Positions 11,356 through 23,695 of a stretch of DNA of 64,000 bases are shown here, piece by piece. The translations under genes were made by a program, and so were the position numbers. Source of the stretch: Undaria pinnatifida (Eukaryota > Sar > Phaeophyceae > Laminariales > Alariaceae). The stretch spans positions 14,126,268 through 14,190,267 of the forward strand of contig JABAKD010000020.1 of the NCBI GenBank assembly GCA_012845835.1, given 5' to 3'. The notes below the pieces were generated by a model. That model had not been told where the DNA came from. It did not search any database and was given only the letters and a program-made list of their open reading frames with translations. Numbering within the stretch: position 1 is the stretch's first letter; every line of letters starts with the position of its first letter.

Positions 11356-11844
11356 AATTAATTATTACAATTGTTTCTACATTATTATTAGACTATGCTA
11401 CAATAGTACCTACATCCCAAAAAGTCAAAGTTGTGTTATTTGGAGAGATCATCAAGGGGAGTATGACAGTACGGTAGATCAGCAGTCGTGTAGGATATAC
11501 CTGCGTGGGATCAGGGGCGGGGTGGGGAGCGTGGGCTCCATTGGGAACTACAAGTAGATATTGGAGAGATGAGGTACTACAGAAAACTAAAAAATTCAAA
11601 TCCTTCATCCAAAATGAACGAAAAAAACGGACGGTGCTGATTGGTTAGAATGTTGGGCCATTTCCGCCGCATTTTAGCTTCCACCGCGTGTGCCGCGTGC
11701 GTGTCAGCAGTCCTCTCCCGACCTGACACCTCTGCTTGCCTGGGAGAGCGTAGCACCTGATTACGGCCAAAGCTCACAACAGCAGCCGTAGCGGTGGAGA
11801 GCTAGCCCCTAGAGACAAACTTTTGGCCCCCTTGCGACTCTACT
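11356..11844. promoter_or_regulatory. 5' flank of the ABC1 kinase gene
   Basis: AT-rich to mixed sequence directly upstream of the start codon. I cannot identify a TATA box or initiator with confidence. A bidirectional arrangement is not supported. Confidence 0.25.
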
Positions 11845-13384
11845 ATGAAGCGGACTCGGGATAGTGACTCGTGTCGGGTTGCTGTGAGCAGTACTCGTAC
11901 GAGCATCTTGACGATGATGGCCTTGTTGTGTAGTATTAGGCAGGCAGATGCATTTGCCTCGCTTGCAGCAAGGCCAGCGAGCAGCAGCAGCAGCAGCAGC
12001 AGCGGCGGCGGCGGCGGCATCATCAGCAGCAGGAGCAGCAATTTCAATGCCGCTGGGCTGCACAGAACCACCCGTGTCGTCGCGCCGCGCTCAATGGCGT
12101 CAAGGCCTTGGCCTTCCATGTCCGCAGGCCTGCCTGGGGACAGCTCTGGCCTAAGCTCGGCCGCAACGCAGGCTTTCGCAGACCTCCGTGAAAGGCTAAT
12201 AGGCCCGAGCCTGAGCGAGGCCGCTCAGAGCCAACTCCAACAGCTATCCCTTCCCAAGGTCAAGCTCCTAGAAGATCTCCTCTCCTCCTCCTCCCTAAAG
12301 CCGCCCGGGATGCCTACGCTTCCCGATCTATCGGACTGGCTCACGGCGGCATCATCCAGCGCCGGGCAGCAGCCCAGCACCAGCGAAGTCTTCTCTCGCC
12401 TTTTATCCCTCGCGGAACAGGCGGGCCTTGGCGACCTGACGCTGGTGACCCGTGCCTGGGTGGAAGCCGCCGCCTCCGGCCTGCCCCTGACCCCCGAAAA
12501 GTTTACGCAGCTGATGGACGTCGCAACCCAAGCCTCAGAACGGGCCTCCTCCCGCGTGGCCCTATCGCTGGATGCGCTCGTTGCGGAGAACCCGAGCCTA
12601 GCTCCGCCGGTGGGACATCTAGAATCCTCCTTCGGGCACGCGCTGGCCGCGGCAGAGCAGGCGTATGCCGCCGGGGCTTCCGCCATCCCCGAGGAGTTCC
12701 ATCCTATGGTGGTCACACTCGCCATAGGGGCTGCGTCAACAGCGCTAGGGTTTTCCCTCGCTGCGGCCTGGGATAAGGAGGGGGAGGAGGAGATAAAGAA
12801 GAACGCGCCGCTGCCTAGGGATTACGACCTACCCGCGATCATGGACTACTACAACAGGCGGCCGCTGACGCTATTCGGTCGCCTGTTGGAGGTTTCCTAT
12901 AGACTTGGCTCGCTCGGGGGAAAGCTCTGGTTGGACAAGAATGCTGGGGGGGGGGAGGGGTGGGAGCGGAATATGGGGGCGAGGGCCGAGGAGTTCGTGG
13001 AGTTCTTGCAGGGGGCTGGCCCAGCGTTTATTAAGATCGGGCAGGGGGTTTCCATCCGGCCGGACATTCTTCCGGAGGCGTACCTGAGGGAGCTGACCAA
13101 GCTCCAGGATAGGGTGCGTGCGTTTTGCCGTGTAATGCGCCTATTGATGGATACATGAGAGCCCGTAAGTGTTACCGTTACTGTTAAAGCGGTGTGCATC
13201 GGTTACGCGCGTACGCGAGTTATCGTACGGAGTACGAACAATAGCTTATTAAAAGTACTGCTGTACCAGGTGCGTATTAGTGTTTATTACTGCAAAAAGC
13301 GGCAACAGCATTGCAGAACACGTGTCACATGTCATGGCTCATTCTTTGCTCTTCCTGTGCCTGTGGCGCTTCTTATTGTTTTAC

Positions 13385-13472
<88 letters not shown>

Positions 13473-13883
13473 GCTGCACCACGGGCATAGTGCTCTTTTC
13501 GCTCGCTTCCGTCGCTAATGTGCGAAAGGACCGGGGATGTTTTTCGTCCCCTTTACCCCATTGGCCGGTGCGTTGTTGGGACTCTTTTTCGGTGGCATTT
13601 CATTGCGTTTCGACCCCCCCCCAACTTGCACTGGCCTAATCGTACAAAAAAACTAAAACATAACGTTCAGCGGTGACGCCTCCTGATGTCCTCCATGCTC
13701 AACGCTGCAAGCTACGTACTGCGTCAGCCTCGCGATACTCTAGCTTCCTCGTGAAGAATGAAAACCGTATTTTTTTGTTGATTGCATGTTGCGCCCGCTG
13801 ATTCCTCGTCACTGATTGATATGTTCCCACAGAAGTCATCACATCCAATTGCTATACTTTGAAGTCTGTAATCGCTTCGCTTG

Positions 13884-13923
<40 letters not shown>

Positions 13924-16900
13924 CTTACCTGCCTGTCTACGCTCTTTGTGCAACCAACCTTTGCCTTTTGTGCTGTCAGGTCAAGCCTTTCGACTCCGCC
14001 GAAGCGAGGAAAATTCTTGCCTCGCAGCTGGGCAAGCCTTTGCGAGAGGTTTTCCGAGATGCCGACACGGCGTTCGAGGTCCCCGTGGCGGCGGCGTCCC
14101 TTGGGCAGGTAATCTTTTTGGGGTGATACTGTCATGCAGCGCAGTGCACCGATCAATAAGTAAGAAACCTAAAAATACGGACCCAGGGTGGGTTTCTTAA
14201 TCAGGAAAGGGTGCGCTCTACGCCGCTGTAACTTCAGTATAATGGCTTGAATATCAGCCTGCCTTTGTTATTGCCATGTTTCTTGTTTTGTGTCATATGC
14301 TGTATCTGGTATGCGTTTGGGCGGTGAACTGGCTGACCATTTATTGATAGTAAGTCGCCCACTAGCGGTTAGTTGACTGTTGGTAGGTTTTACAGTGTAT
14401 TTGCGGCGTGTTGCAGGTGGATTCGCGGGGTAAGATTGTTGAGTTCCGCGTGTTTGCATCTGTCTGGCGCGTTTGTGGCGCTACGTGTGGCGTTTATTAG
14501 TGAATACTAATCCAGTTATTCCAGTTATTTAGTAGTTGGCTTTTAACTCCGCCACATGAACACGGCGTAGCCGTAAAATTCAGCAGACTCACCCAGTATC
14601 CTTATTTTAAACATTACAAATTCGCTCCACCTATGAGCTTGAGGTTTCCGCCAAACTCATATTTTCAAGCTGTGTGTGATTTTCCGATCGCGCGTGTTAC
14701 GGGGTGTGTATGTCCTCATGGACGATTTAGGTCGGCGACTCCCCGTAGTGCTATAATAGCTACTACCAGGGCTGTGTTGTGTTGTGTTGTGCTGGATCTT
14801 TCCTGCTTCTCACTAACTTCACAGCTGACGACAACATTAAACACCCCCCAGCTCGAGCTCCTAGCGAGAGCTACGGTGTCTTAACTCGTTGGCGATATCG
14901 CTTGCCGACGGAAAACCCACGACGACAGGTGTACCGTGCGACGCTGCTGACGGGGGAGGCTGTGGCCGTGAAGGTGCAGCGGCCCGACGTCCTCGAGTCG
15001 GTCACGCTGGACCTGTACGTGATCAGGCTGCTGCTGCTTTTCCTGTCGCAGTGGGACGGCGTGCGGGACACCGCTCTCAGCATCCTGGCGGTGATCGACA
15101 ACTGGGCCGACCGCTTCCTGCAGGAGCTGGACTACCTCAAGGAGGCAGCTAATGGCGACAGGTGATTTGTATATATATATCCGTTGTGGGACGTGGTCCT
15201 TTCGCAGGTTTCTCTTCGGTATAGAGAGGTGTGGAGACACGCCGAGGTGGGTTGTGTGCGTAACCGCACTGTCGAGGGTCAACAATGAGGGAACACCTCA
15301 GAGTGCCCTCGAGGAGCCAGCGTGGTCTTGAAGGATTATAGTGACAACGAGGCGGTATGATCTAGGGAATAGGGCCTGGTATCTACACCGTGGTCTATAA
15401 AAGCTTTCCGTTCGGGATGTGGTTGGCTTGAAATCCGGGGTGTGTCGCAAGTAGAAAGCGGGGGGGGGGAACCAAAACTCTTGTAAAAACTGACGAAAAA
15501 ACAATTAGCCACCGTCCTTGTAACCTGACAAGCAACACCGACCACCTTACAAAAACGAGTTTATGGCTTAGTCTATATGGAACGATGGAAAAAACTAAAA
15601 ATACAGGGTTTAGGTAATATTTTGCGGTGGAAACTCCATGATTGATCCGAACTTTCGATGTCCAGTGTTCAGGTGTTCTTTTCTTAGGTTTCAATTTGCC
15701 AGTTTGTCGATTTGCCAATTTTCAATCTATACTCGGGGTGATCCATAGCTGGGGCAGCCGCTTCCTGCAGGAGATCGATTGTCTCAAATAGTCGGTCAAA
15801 TGGGATATGTATAGTTGGTACCATTATTATATTTTTTTCCGCTACTCTGTTGTTGATGTTCACACCGGCAACATTCGTAGGAGCCATATATATTCGAAGA
15901 ATAATACCCTTGCAGAAACGAGCGGCCGGTGTATCACGGAGCTTGCAAATATGAGCAACGATGCTTGAACTCGATGATTGAACTTACAGCGGGTGTGTTT
16001 CGAATACTTTTATGAAAGGAGACAGGTGATTAGAAAATGAAGATTAACAAAACAAACGGGGTTTGTTGATATTGGAAACGTCGCGGTTGGTCCGATTTCG
16101 ATCGTTGATGTCATATATATGTCTTTTCTCTAGTCGATCTCCAAACAACGTCCAATGTATTTTTGTCAATTTTCAATTTGAACTTTTTTCATCTTTCTAT
16201 CGTTTTTTATTTTCCGGTTACCGAAGGTAAACGGCCGCAATGTGGTGAAACTACTGCTGTTGCTGTGGCTTGGAAGGTTGCCTACATTCAAGCGCAATCG
16301 TGACCCATCGCCGCCCCCTTCCCCATCCCTTCCCCCCTTCTCTTGCGCCGTCCATTTGTACTTCCAACACCGTTTCCCGCCCTTGAATAATTGCCATGAC
16401 GACCTGGTGCCGCCTCGCACGGTGATGGAATTAATTTGGCAGGTTCCGGGCTGATATGGCTGCGAGTAAAACCCTGGGGGAAGCGATTGTGGTGCCTCAA
16501 GTCTTCGGCGCCTTGACATCCCGCTACGTGCTGGTGACCGAGTGGATCGAGGGCGTCAAGGTGGGGGCAATTATTGAAAGGAGGATGCAGGGATGTTCTT
16601 TTCCCGGCGGGGTGTGGTGTTGCTTCACGAGGGTCGTCCTTTTATTTTTTGGACCACAAGCAAGCGAGTGTTGCTGTACAGGGTTCCTCGAAGTACATAG
16701 GCTCGGGAGCTACGATGCTTGCGATAGAAGGCCTTAATATCGTCTGCTGATCTAGACTAACCGTAGTACATGTGCGCATGGTTTATGTTGTATGATATTT
16801 TTGTTTAGAATAATCCACCTAGCCCGCTCCGCCCCCGCCCCTCTACAACCGCTTCCGCTGACGCCGCGCCGCCGCCATCGCTCCCACGTTCTCTTCATTT

Positions 16901-19900
16901 TTCCTCTCCCCTCCCACCCAATGCCTGCCTGGTCAGTGAAACCTGACGTGCTCCGTCACGGAATTGCAGGGGCACAGGGGTTTATGGTCTCACAGCCTAC
17001 GACCATGGGTAAACACGAGTACCCCCCCCCCGCCCTTTCGACCCTTACCCCCCCCCTCCTCAGCTCGTCTCCGCCCCCCCCCCCTCCTCTCTTGCCTTTC
17101 ACCCCTTTCCCACGTCAAAGGTGGACGCTATTGACGCTAGTACAGAGGCGGGGCGGGAGCGACTAAAAAAGATTGTGGCGACTCTGCTGAACTCGTACCT
17201 GGCGCAGCTACTGGAGTCGGGCTTCCTCCACGCCGACCCTCACCCCGGGAACTTTTTGTGCACACCCGACGGGAAGCTTTGCGTTCTGGATATGGGACTG
17301 ATGACAGAGGCAAGCGTGCTTAGTTTAGTTTGTTTAGTCTGTTATTACAAGGATACCACATTTTTTTGACGGGGGTATTGGTTGTGCATTGCAGCGGGGG
17401 ATGCTGTTTTGATCCGGCTGTTTTGATCCGGCTTTTTTTTTTTTCAACGTTTTTGTTTTACCGTTTTGTTTTTGCGTTTTGTTTTTGCGTTTTGTTTTTG
17501 TTGTTTTGTTTTATCGTTTTTTTTTTTTTTTTAATCGTTCTTGATGTACTCCCGAAGTATATGTTTTTTATCTTACTGTTTTTTCGTTTTAGTTTATCGT
17601 TTCGCTTTATCGCTTCGTTTGATCCTTTTAGTTTATCGTTTTGCTTCATTTGCATACCGTTTTTTAGTTAACCCCCGGACGCAAAGCTCTGCGTTCTGGA
17701 TATGGGGCTCATGGCGGAAGCAAACGTGCTGATGTATACCGGGTATTTCCGGGTTTTTTGTTTGGTGTGTGTGGCGTTGGTTGCTGCCGTTGTTTTGTTC
17801 CTATCGGTTTCATTTACCTTTTTATCATACCGGTTTTGTACGCTTTTGTATATTCCGCTTTAGTTATGCATTGCCTTTTTTTCGTGCCGTTTAAGTCATA
17901 TCACACTGGGTCTCACATATTGCAAGCTGCGCGTGAAAAAATTCGACACTATTACGATACCGTGCGACACGATACGATGCGATGCGATGCGCCACTCAAG
18001 TACACCGGGTAGGACACGAGACTGCACAGTCTGAAACATGACGAATGCTGAGATAGAGGTATCGCTTTTCGTCTGAAATGGTTTCTGAATGACGGGGCTC
18101 CACCTTAACCCACCTTAACCAAAAATCGTCGGAAATAGTCGAATTTGTTTTTCACCATTCTCGCTGTTTACCTAGGCCATGGGATTATTTGTAATCATCC
18201 GCGATAAAGCAGGTTTAGTTTCGTCAAAATCATTTTTTGGGGTTGAGGAGGACGTGTCTTGACCTCCGAAAGTGAGGGGTAGTATTATAAAACAAAGTGG
18301 TGTGCTTCTATCGTAAGCACGCGTCACAATGTAATACGGCACGATACGATACCATTCGATACCGTTCTAAAGCGGGATGGTGCCGGTGATAAGTAGACTG
18401 TTTGTTGTACGGGTGGCTGCGGACCACCGTGTTGCTATCTGGGTGTACGTGTCGCACCATAGTATACCGTCAATACCGTCACTATTTGAAATACTTGACG
18501 ATGCTGGTGCTGATGATGGTGATGCTGCTGCTGCTGCTGCTGATGGTGGTGATGATGATGATGATGATGTTGCTGCTGCTGCTGATGATGATGATGGCGA
18601 TGACAATGGTGATGATGATGATGATGATAATGATGACGATGACGCTGCTGGTGCTGGTGCTGGTGCTGCTGCTGCTGGTTCTGATGATGATGCTGATGGT
18701 GATAATGATGGGCTATGCAGGTGGCTGAAGACCAGCGTTACGCTCTTCTGGAGTACGTGTCCCACCTGACAGCGAAGGACTACGAGGCGACTCTGAACGA
18801 TCTGATCGTGCTCGGATTCATCCCAAAGGAGATAGGAGAGGATCCAGCAAAGGTGATTTCGTTTTGTTCATCGTACCGGCAAATGTTGTACTAGTCTGGG
18901 CCCGAATATAGTGCACGCATCTTTGTTTTCGATCGTAGTTGGGAACGGTGGCTTATAGTTGGATCCAGACTTGTTGTGATTGTTGCTTCATAATTGTTTG
19001 CTTGTGTGAGAGTGAGTGCGTTTGATTCGTGATTGTGTTGGCTTGTGTCTGCTGTTTTCGGTTTCCTGTTGTTTGCCGCTGTTGTTGTTGCGGTTGTGTG
19101 TGTTGTGCTCGAATTTTTCGTTTTCCCTTCCGTGCCTCGGGTGCGAGGTGCCTCAGCACGCCTCTTCTTGTCAGCATTGTGTATCAGACACCAGGTACCA
19201 GTTTTACAAAACGAAGCCCTACTACCCTTCCCGACCTTGTTCTTCCCTTCCCTTCCCTACCTTGCTCTGCCCTCTCCTGTCCCACCGTGTCCTGACCTGT
19301 GTCCGTCTTGCGTGCTGCCCCCCCCCCCCGCCCCCTGCATGGCCTTTTCCCTTACCGTCCCTACACATACTTTTGCTGCCCTTTTCGTCCTGCCGTGCTG
19401 TCGTGGTGGTGCGGTGGTGTCTGGTGTGGTTTATAGGCGGGCATCGTGGCCCCTCTGCTGGCCACGGTACTGGAGCAGCTCTCCAACGGGGGAGGGGCGA
19501 AGGCGGTTACCGTGGAGTCGGTTGGGGAGGAGGTGGAGGAGCTCGGAAGGCAGTACCCTATCGTCATCCCGGCCTACTTCGGCTTGATCATACGGTAAGC
19601 TTAAGCTTTCATCGTACGGTAAGGTTTTATCGTGCTGTAAGCGGGTTAAGTGCCAAGGAGGGCGCGTGTTTTCTTTTTTTCTTCTGGTTTTGTCTTGCCT
19701 CGTCGTGTCTCGTCGTGTCGTGTTTTGTCGTATTGCCTTTAATTTGTTTTGGTATTTTTGATCTGCCGTTTGTTTGTTTTGTCATGACAATCTCCGTTTT
19801 CTCCTTCGTTTTATCAACTTGTCGGTGATGGTGGGTTTGGTTTGGTTTGGAGTCTGGTTTGGTTTGGTTTGGTTTGGTTTGGTTTGGTTTGGTTTGGTTT

Positions 19901-22900
19901 GGTTTGGTTTGGTTTGGTTTGGTTTGGTTTGGTTTGGTTTGGTTTGGTTTGGTTTGGTTTGGTTTGGTTCGGTTTGGTTTGGTTTGGTTTGGTTTGGTTT
20001 GGTTTGGTTTGGTTTGGTTTGGTTTGGTTTGGTTTGGTTTGGTTTGGTTTGGTTTGGTTTGGTTTGGTTTGGTTTGGTTTGACTTGGTTTGGTTTGGTTT
20101 TGGTTTGGTTGGTTTGGTTTGGTTTGGTTGGTTTGGTTTGGTTTGGTTTGGTTTGGTTTGGTTTGGTTTGGTTTGGTTTGGCTTGGTTTGTTTTCGTTTG
20201 GTTTGGTTTGGTTTGGTTTGGCTTGGTTTGGTTTGGTTCGGAGTTTGGTTTGGTTTGGTTTGGTTTGGTTTGGTTTGGTTTGGTTTGGTTTGGTTTGGTT
20301 TGGTTTGGTTTGGTGTGGTTGGGTTTGGTTTTGGTTTGGTTTGGTTCGGTGTGGTTTGGTTTGGGTTGGTTTGGTTTGGTTTGGTTTGGTTCGGAGTTTG
20401 GTTTGGTTTTGGCTTGGTTTGGTTTGGTTTGGCTTTTTTGTTGTGTCTCCTATCGTTTCATACCGGTTCATTTTCTTGCCCCCCCGCCCCCTCCCCCCCT
20501 CGTCCCGTTTACCCCACCAGCGCTTTCTCGGCTCTGGAAGGCCTTGGTCTCCAGCTGGACTCGCAATACTCCATAGTCAACGAGTGTTTCCCCTACCTGG
20601 CGAGGCGTCTGCTGACTGAGGACTCCGAACGCATGCACAAGATGCTAAGGACGTTCTTGTACGGCAAGGAAGGGCGCTACTTGCAGGTCAGATGGCACAA
20701 AATTTCGACCAAGGGTGCAGAATGAGAGAAAGGGGGTCACGGGGGGGAGCGGACCCCTACTACGATAATCCAAGGCTACGCTGCGGTAGGGGAGGGGGGG
20801 TTATGTTGTTCTGGGGCCTACTCTTGCAGTGGCTCTGGGTCGTTCGCGCGAGTGACTTCCCTGTTTCTTTTGCGGCCTTAATAATTTCGTGCTGTTTTAA
20901 TTTTGCGATGTGAATCCGCATTGGCATGGTTAGGTGCGCTGCTGAAGAAAAACGCCTGCCAGGTATTGTCGTTATTTCCGTGAGGTGCTGAGTCACTCGT
21001 GGGAGTGGTGAAATAGCGGTGAAAATAGCTCAAACTCGGTAGGGAAAATGTGTGTATTGACATATATTAGCATCCCCCCTACCTGCCGCAGCCGTGGTCG
21101 ATGCGGGTATTACTGCACTTTTCGGGCCAAAAATTTTCTGGCTGACGCGGCTTAGCCCCTTTGTAGGGCCCAATAAACGCCTCCCTACGACTAGTTCCAA
21201 GTAAACTGTCCCCCCAAAACGGGTTTCCAGGTGTGGAGGGGTGACACTGCTCCTGCTCCCCTGCTGCTGCTGCTGCTTCTTCTCCTGCTGCTGCTCCTTC
21301 TGCTGCTGCTGTTGGTGTTGTATTTGCTGCTGCTACTCCTGCTACTGCTGCTGCTGTTGTTGCGGCTGCTGCTGCTGTTGTATGTGCTGCTGCTACCAGC
21401 CACAACAATTTTTTGCAAGTACCACTGCTGTTAACTCTAAACAGCCAAGTAATGCCGCTCCCGAGATGTTTTTTTTTTTTTTCCTTTTTTGTTGCTGTTT
21501 TTCTTGTGCCATGTGTCGTTCAATCCATTCGACTCGCTCCAAACAAATAAATAACGACCTAAACCTTGAACGCGCCAGGTGGACCGCGTGGACGAGCTCG
21601 TGGACGGCTACTCACAGTTCACCGCGCTCGCCGACGAAGCATCAAAAGGCGTTTCTGTCGACGGGGTCAGGGATCCGCTCGGGCGCTCCACTACCCCCCC
21701 GCCTTCCTCCTCCGTGGAAGTCCCTACCACCGCTGCTTCTGCAACTGGCGGCCGATTCGGATCGCCGGGGGCGGATACATCGCGTGTGCTTGATGGTTCA
21801 TCCTCGCGGCGATTACCCTCCCCGGGGGCGGTGTTTGGTGGAGGGACTGATAGGGCCCCTGTTTTTGCGGCGGTGGGGTCGGGGTTGAGGGGGGTCGGGA
21901 CGGGCGGGGGGGAAGGGCGGGGGAAGAATGCGGACCCGATTCAGGACCCCGTCGCTAGGGATGCTTTGAAGCTTCTGTTCTCGAAGGAGGGAAACTATGT
22001 GCAGGTGGGATGCATGTTGGTGTTGTTGCCGTTGTTGGTGTTGGTGACGTCGTCGTGCGTCGGCTTCGGTCGGACGTTGTTCGTGCAATGTGTTTTGCGT
22101 CGACCATGGCCTCCCCTCCCCTTCCCTGCCCTCTCCTCCCCCCCCTTTCCTAAAACGTACCCCACACCCCCTCGCTCTCTGAAGCTTATCCCTCCCCCCC
22201 CCCTCCGTATACCACAACGCCCTATTGGCCATGTCGGTGCAAATATGTTCGCCTCTCGCTGCTCAGGAGCTAGTGGTGGAAGAGCTGGTTCGGATGACAG
22301 ACGCGTTGAGCCGTGAGGCTAACCTGCAGATCATTGAGGCCCTGCGGACGCTGACGGAGGCACCTCTGTCCCCCGCCCGCATCGCGAAAGCTCTTGCAGA
22401 GGCACCTTTGAACCCGCTGCTGGCGCCTCTGCAGGCCCCCGCAAAGTGAGCCTAGGACGGGATATATTCTGCAGCTGTCGGTGAAAGTCGCACGGTAGAT
22501 GGGGTGTGCTAATATGTGTCACGTACGTAGATACAGTTGTGGTATATCTATAGATGAGGGTACAATGATGGAAGAACAGTATAATGTTCATACGAAGCAG
22601 TAAGAGACAGTCGTGATGTTGCTTTTTTGGAAGCTTGTCGACAACCCCGTTCGTTCCTGCCCCCCCCCGCCACCCCCACCCGCCTACCCCTCTTCCGCCT
22701 CTTCGTACGTTTTAGAGTGCAAGCGTTCGCTCTCTCTCGAGTATTCGGACGGCTCGAGGTCGCAATGGAACTCACCCAAGAAGACCAGGAAAGCCTTAAG
22801 GCACTGCGTCGACTGCAGCAGCTCTTACAGGGGGGCATCGACGGACCTCTCGACACGGGAGGTAGCTCATCCCCTATCCCCGGCAGTAGTGGTGGCAACG

Positions 22901-23695
22901 GCGGTGGAAACCCCTTAGGCTTACCCTTACCCTTGCCTTTGCCTTTCCCTATCCCGGCGTTAGCGGGAGGGGTTTCAAGGCTGCTGTTGCCTGAGGGGGG
23001 TGGGGGGGCGGTAGGACCTAGGGAAGCGGCCGACGCGGCGCGACAGGCGGCGGGACTGGCATCGATGATAGGACCTGGGCTGTTCTCCATCGCGCAAAAG
23101 TTTGCAGTACAGCTTGCTGCCAGGTGAGGCGGGGGACGGTTGGGTGGGGGAGGATGCACTCATTTCATGCATGGCCGTAGTCGTATGACCATAGCGACCG
23201 TCACGTCCGTGTTGTACCGGAACGGAGCACGTCGATTTTTCACCGACCATGTTCGGGGTTGGAGGGTGGGGGTTGGAGAGCGGGCTGGGGAAGGAGTTTT
23301 GGGGGGCGGGAGCGGAATTGTGGATCCTTTTGCTTGGGATAGATTCGTTGGTCCGGTACTAGTATGCCTGTCGTAGCAAGCGTTGTCCCTCGAGTCGAAT
23401 CAGAGCCGCTAGATAACCCGACTGCATACCGAGCCTTCCCGTCTGTTTTGATTTCCCCCGCCCCCCCCCTTCGACCCCTCCCCCTCCCGCCTGAACACCC
23501 CCCCCCCCCCCCCCCCCCCCCGCGACTGTTTGTCGTTTGCTGCTTATTTATTCTCCTGTTTTGACTTTTAGGACGCTTGACCGCCTCGCGGACAGCTTCG
23601 ACGAGCAGCAAAACGCCAGTGGGGCGCCTAGCCAGGACACCTCCGTTGTACCAGCGTCAGCAGCAGTCCAATCCCGGTTCTACGCGGACACTTGA
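11845..23695 (+). CDS. ABC1/ADCK (UbiB) family atypical kinase, plastid-targeted, 12 exons
   Basis: Atypical protein-kinase-like ATPase of the ABC1K family, which in plastids acts in prenylquinone and redox homeostasis. Exons: 11845-13113, 13980-14108, 14929-15161, 16443-16560, 17121-17309, 18721-18852, 19437-19594, 20521-20686, 21579-22004, 22267-22445, 22716-23123, 23572-23695. All phases match, giving about 1176 residues. Residues 24-37 are a signal segment ending ADA-F (heterokont plastid motif). Residues 397-400 are the family KIGQ motif, 460-463 the Ala-rich AAAS loop, K481 the VAVK lysine, about 531 the QELDY helix, 620-627 the catalytic HADPHPGN, and D640 the metal-binding Asp in LDMG. 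Most relatives have DFG there. Length exceeds the usual 500-800 because of a Ser/Ala-rich N-terminal region and a Gly/Pro-rich tail. The intron after exon 5 uses a GC donor. Exon 10 could instead stop at 22449, dropping the last two exons. M24/M25 are alternative starts. Confidence 0.88.
13381..13475 (+). repeat. (TTG)n microsatellite in intron 1
   Basis: About 30 uninterrupted TTG units in the first intron of the ABC1 kinase gene. It creates poly-Leu/poly-Cys shadow frames. Confidence 0.97.
13884..13925 (+). repeat. (CCTG)n microsatellite in intron 1
   Basis: About ten CCTG tetranucleotides, about 55 bases upstream of the acceptor of exon 2 (13980), within the region where a branch point and pyrimidine tract would lie. 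Confidence 0.95.
14620..14770 (+). repeat. Family A repeat in ABC1K intron 2
   Basis: Contains TTCAAGCTGTGTGTGAT, CCGATCGCGCGTGTTACGGG and GGTCGGCGACTCCCC in the canonical order. The 5' core is degenerate (CACCTATGAGCTTGAGG). Confidence 0.7.
15733..15791 (+). pseudogene. Ghost copy of the 3' part of ABC1K exon 3
   Basis: About 60 bases align without gaps to positions 15085-15144 of exon 3. The shared CGCTTCCTGCAGGAG and GTGATC blocks would read VIHSWGSRFLQEIDCLK. The frame then ends in TAG where the parent has GAG. It lies in intron 3, roughly 600 bp downstream of the parent exon, with no donor site. It is non-functional as an exon. Confidence 0.8.
15900..16000 (-). repeat. Inverted family A fragment in ABC1K intron 3
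   Basis: On the minus strand this carries CTCATATTTGCAAGCTCCGTGATAC, a variant of the family A middle block, with a degenerate core. It is oriented opposite to the copy in intron 2. Confidence 0.5.
17669..17730 (+). pseudogene. Ghost copy of the 3' end of ABC1K exon 5
   Basis: Aligns to 17258-17320, including the last 17 codons or so of exon 5 and the first ~11 intronic bases. It reads DAKLCVLDMGLMAE and also keeps the unusual GC at the donor position (GAA|GCAAACG). Because it retains an open frame and a TTTTTTAG-like upstream site, an alternative-exon role cannot be excluded. The lack of the HADPHPGN block makes decay more likely. Confidence 0.8.
18060..18330 (-). repeat. Family C repeat in ABC1K intron 5
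   Basis: On the minus strand it contains ATTTCCGACGATTTTTGGTT, AGCCCCGTCATTCAGAAACC and an AAAGCGATACC end, matching the order of blocks in the 44520-44715 and 60130-60230 copies. Confidence 0.5.
18493..18718 (+). repeat. (GAT/GCT)n compound microsatellite
   Basis: A run of GATGAT, GCTGCT and GGTGAT trinucleotides ends two bases before the CAG acceptor of exon 6 (18721). There is no normal pyrimidine tract upstream of this acceptor, which is unusual. Confidence 0.9.
19833..20435 (+). repeat. (GGTTT)n satellite, ~600 bp, in ABC1K intron 7
   Basis: Over 100 near-perfect GGTTT pentamers with occasional variants (GGTTC, GGAGTTT, GGTTG) fill most of intron 7. The unit drives very long shadow frames rich in VWFGL or TKPNQ. 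A C-rich tract then leads to the exon 8 acceptor at 20521. Confidence 0.98.
21250..21400 (+). repeat. (CTG)n-rich stretch in intron 8
   Basis: Interrupted CTG/CTC trinucleotides, giving poly-Leu and poly-Cys shadow frames. Non-coding intron sequence. Confidence 0.9.

Noticed and set aside
19847-20090. GGTTT array as an interstitial telomere
   Set aside because: The unit lacks the TTAGGG/TTTAGGG form seen in the telomere-like tract at 42780-42830 and looks like an ordinary intronic satellite.
19782-20725. Long open frames of up to 292 codons on both strands over the GGTTT array
   Set aside because: Entirely generated by a pentamer repeat; only the short part at 20521-20686 is a real exon, in one of the frames.
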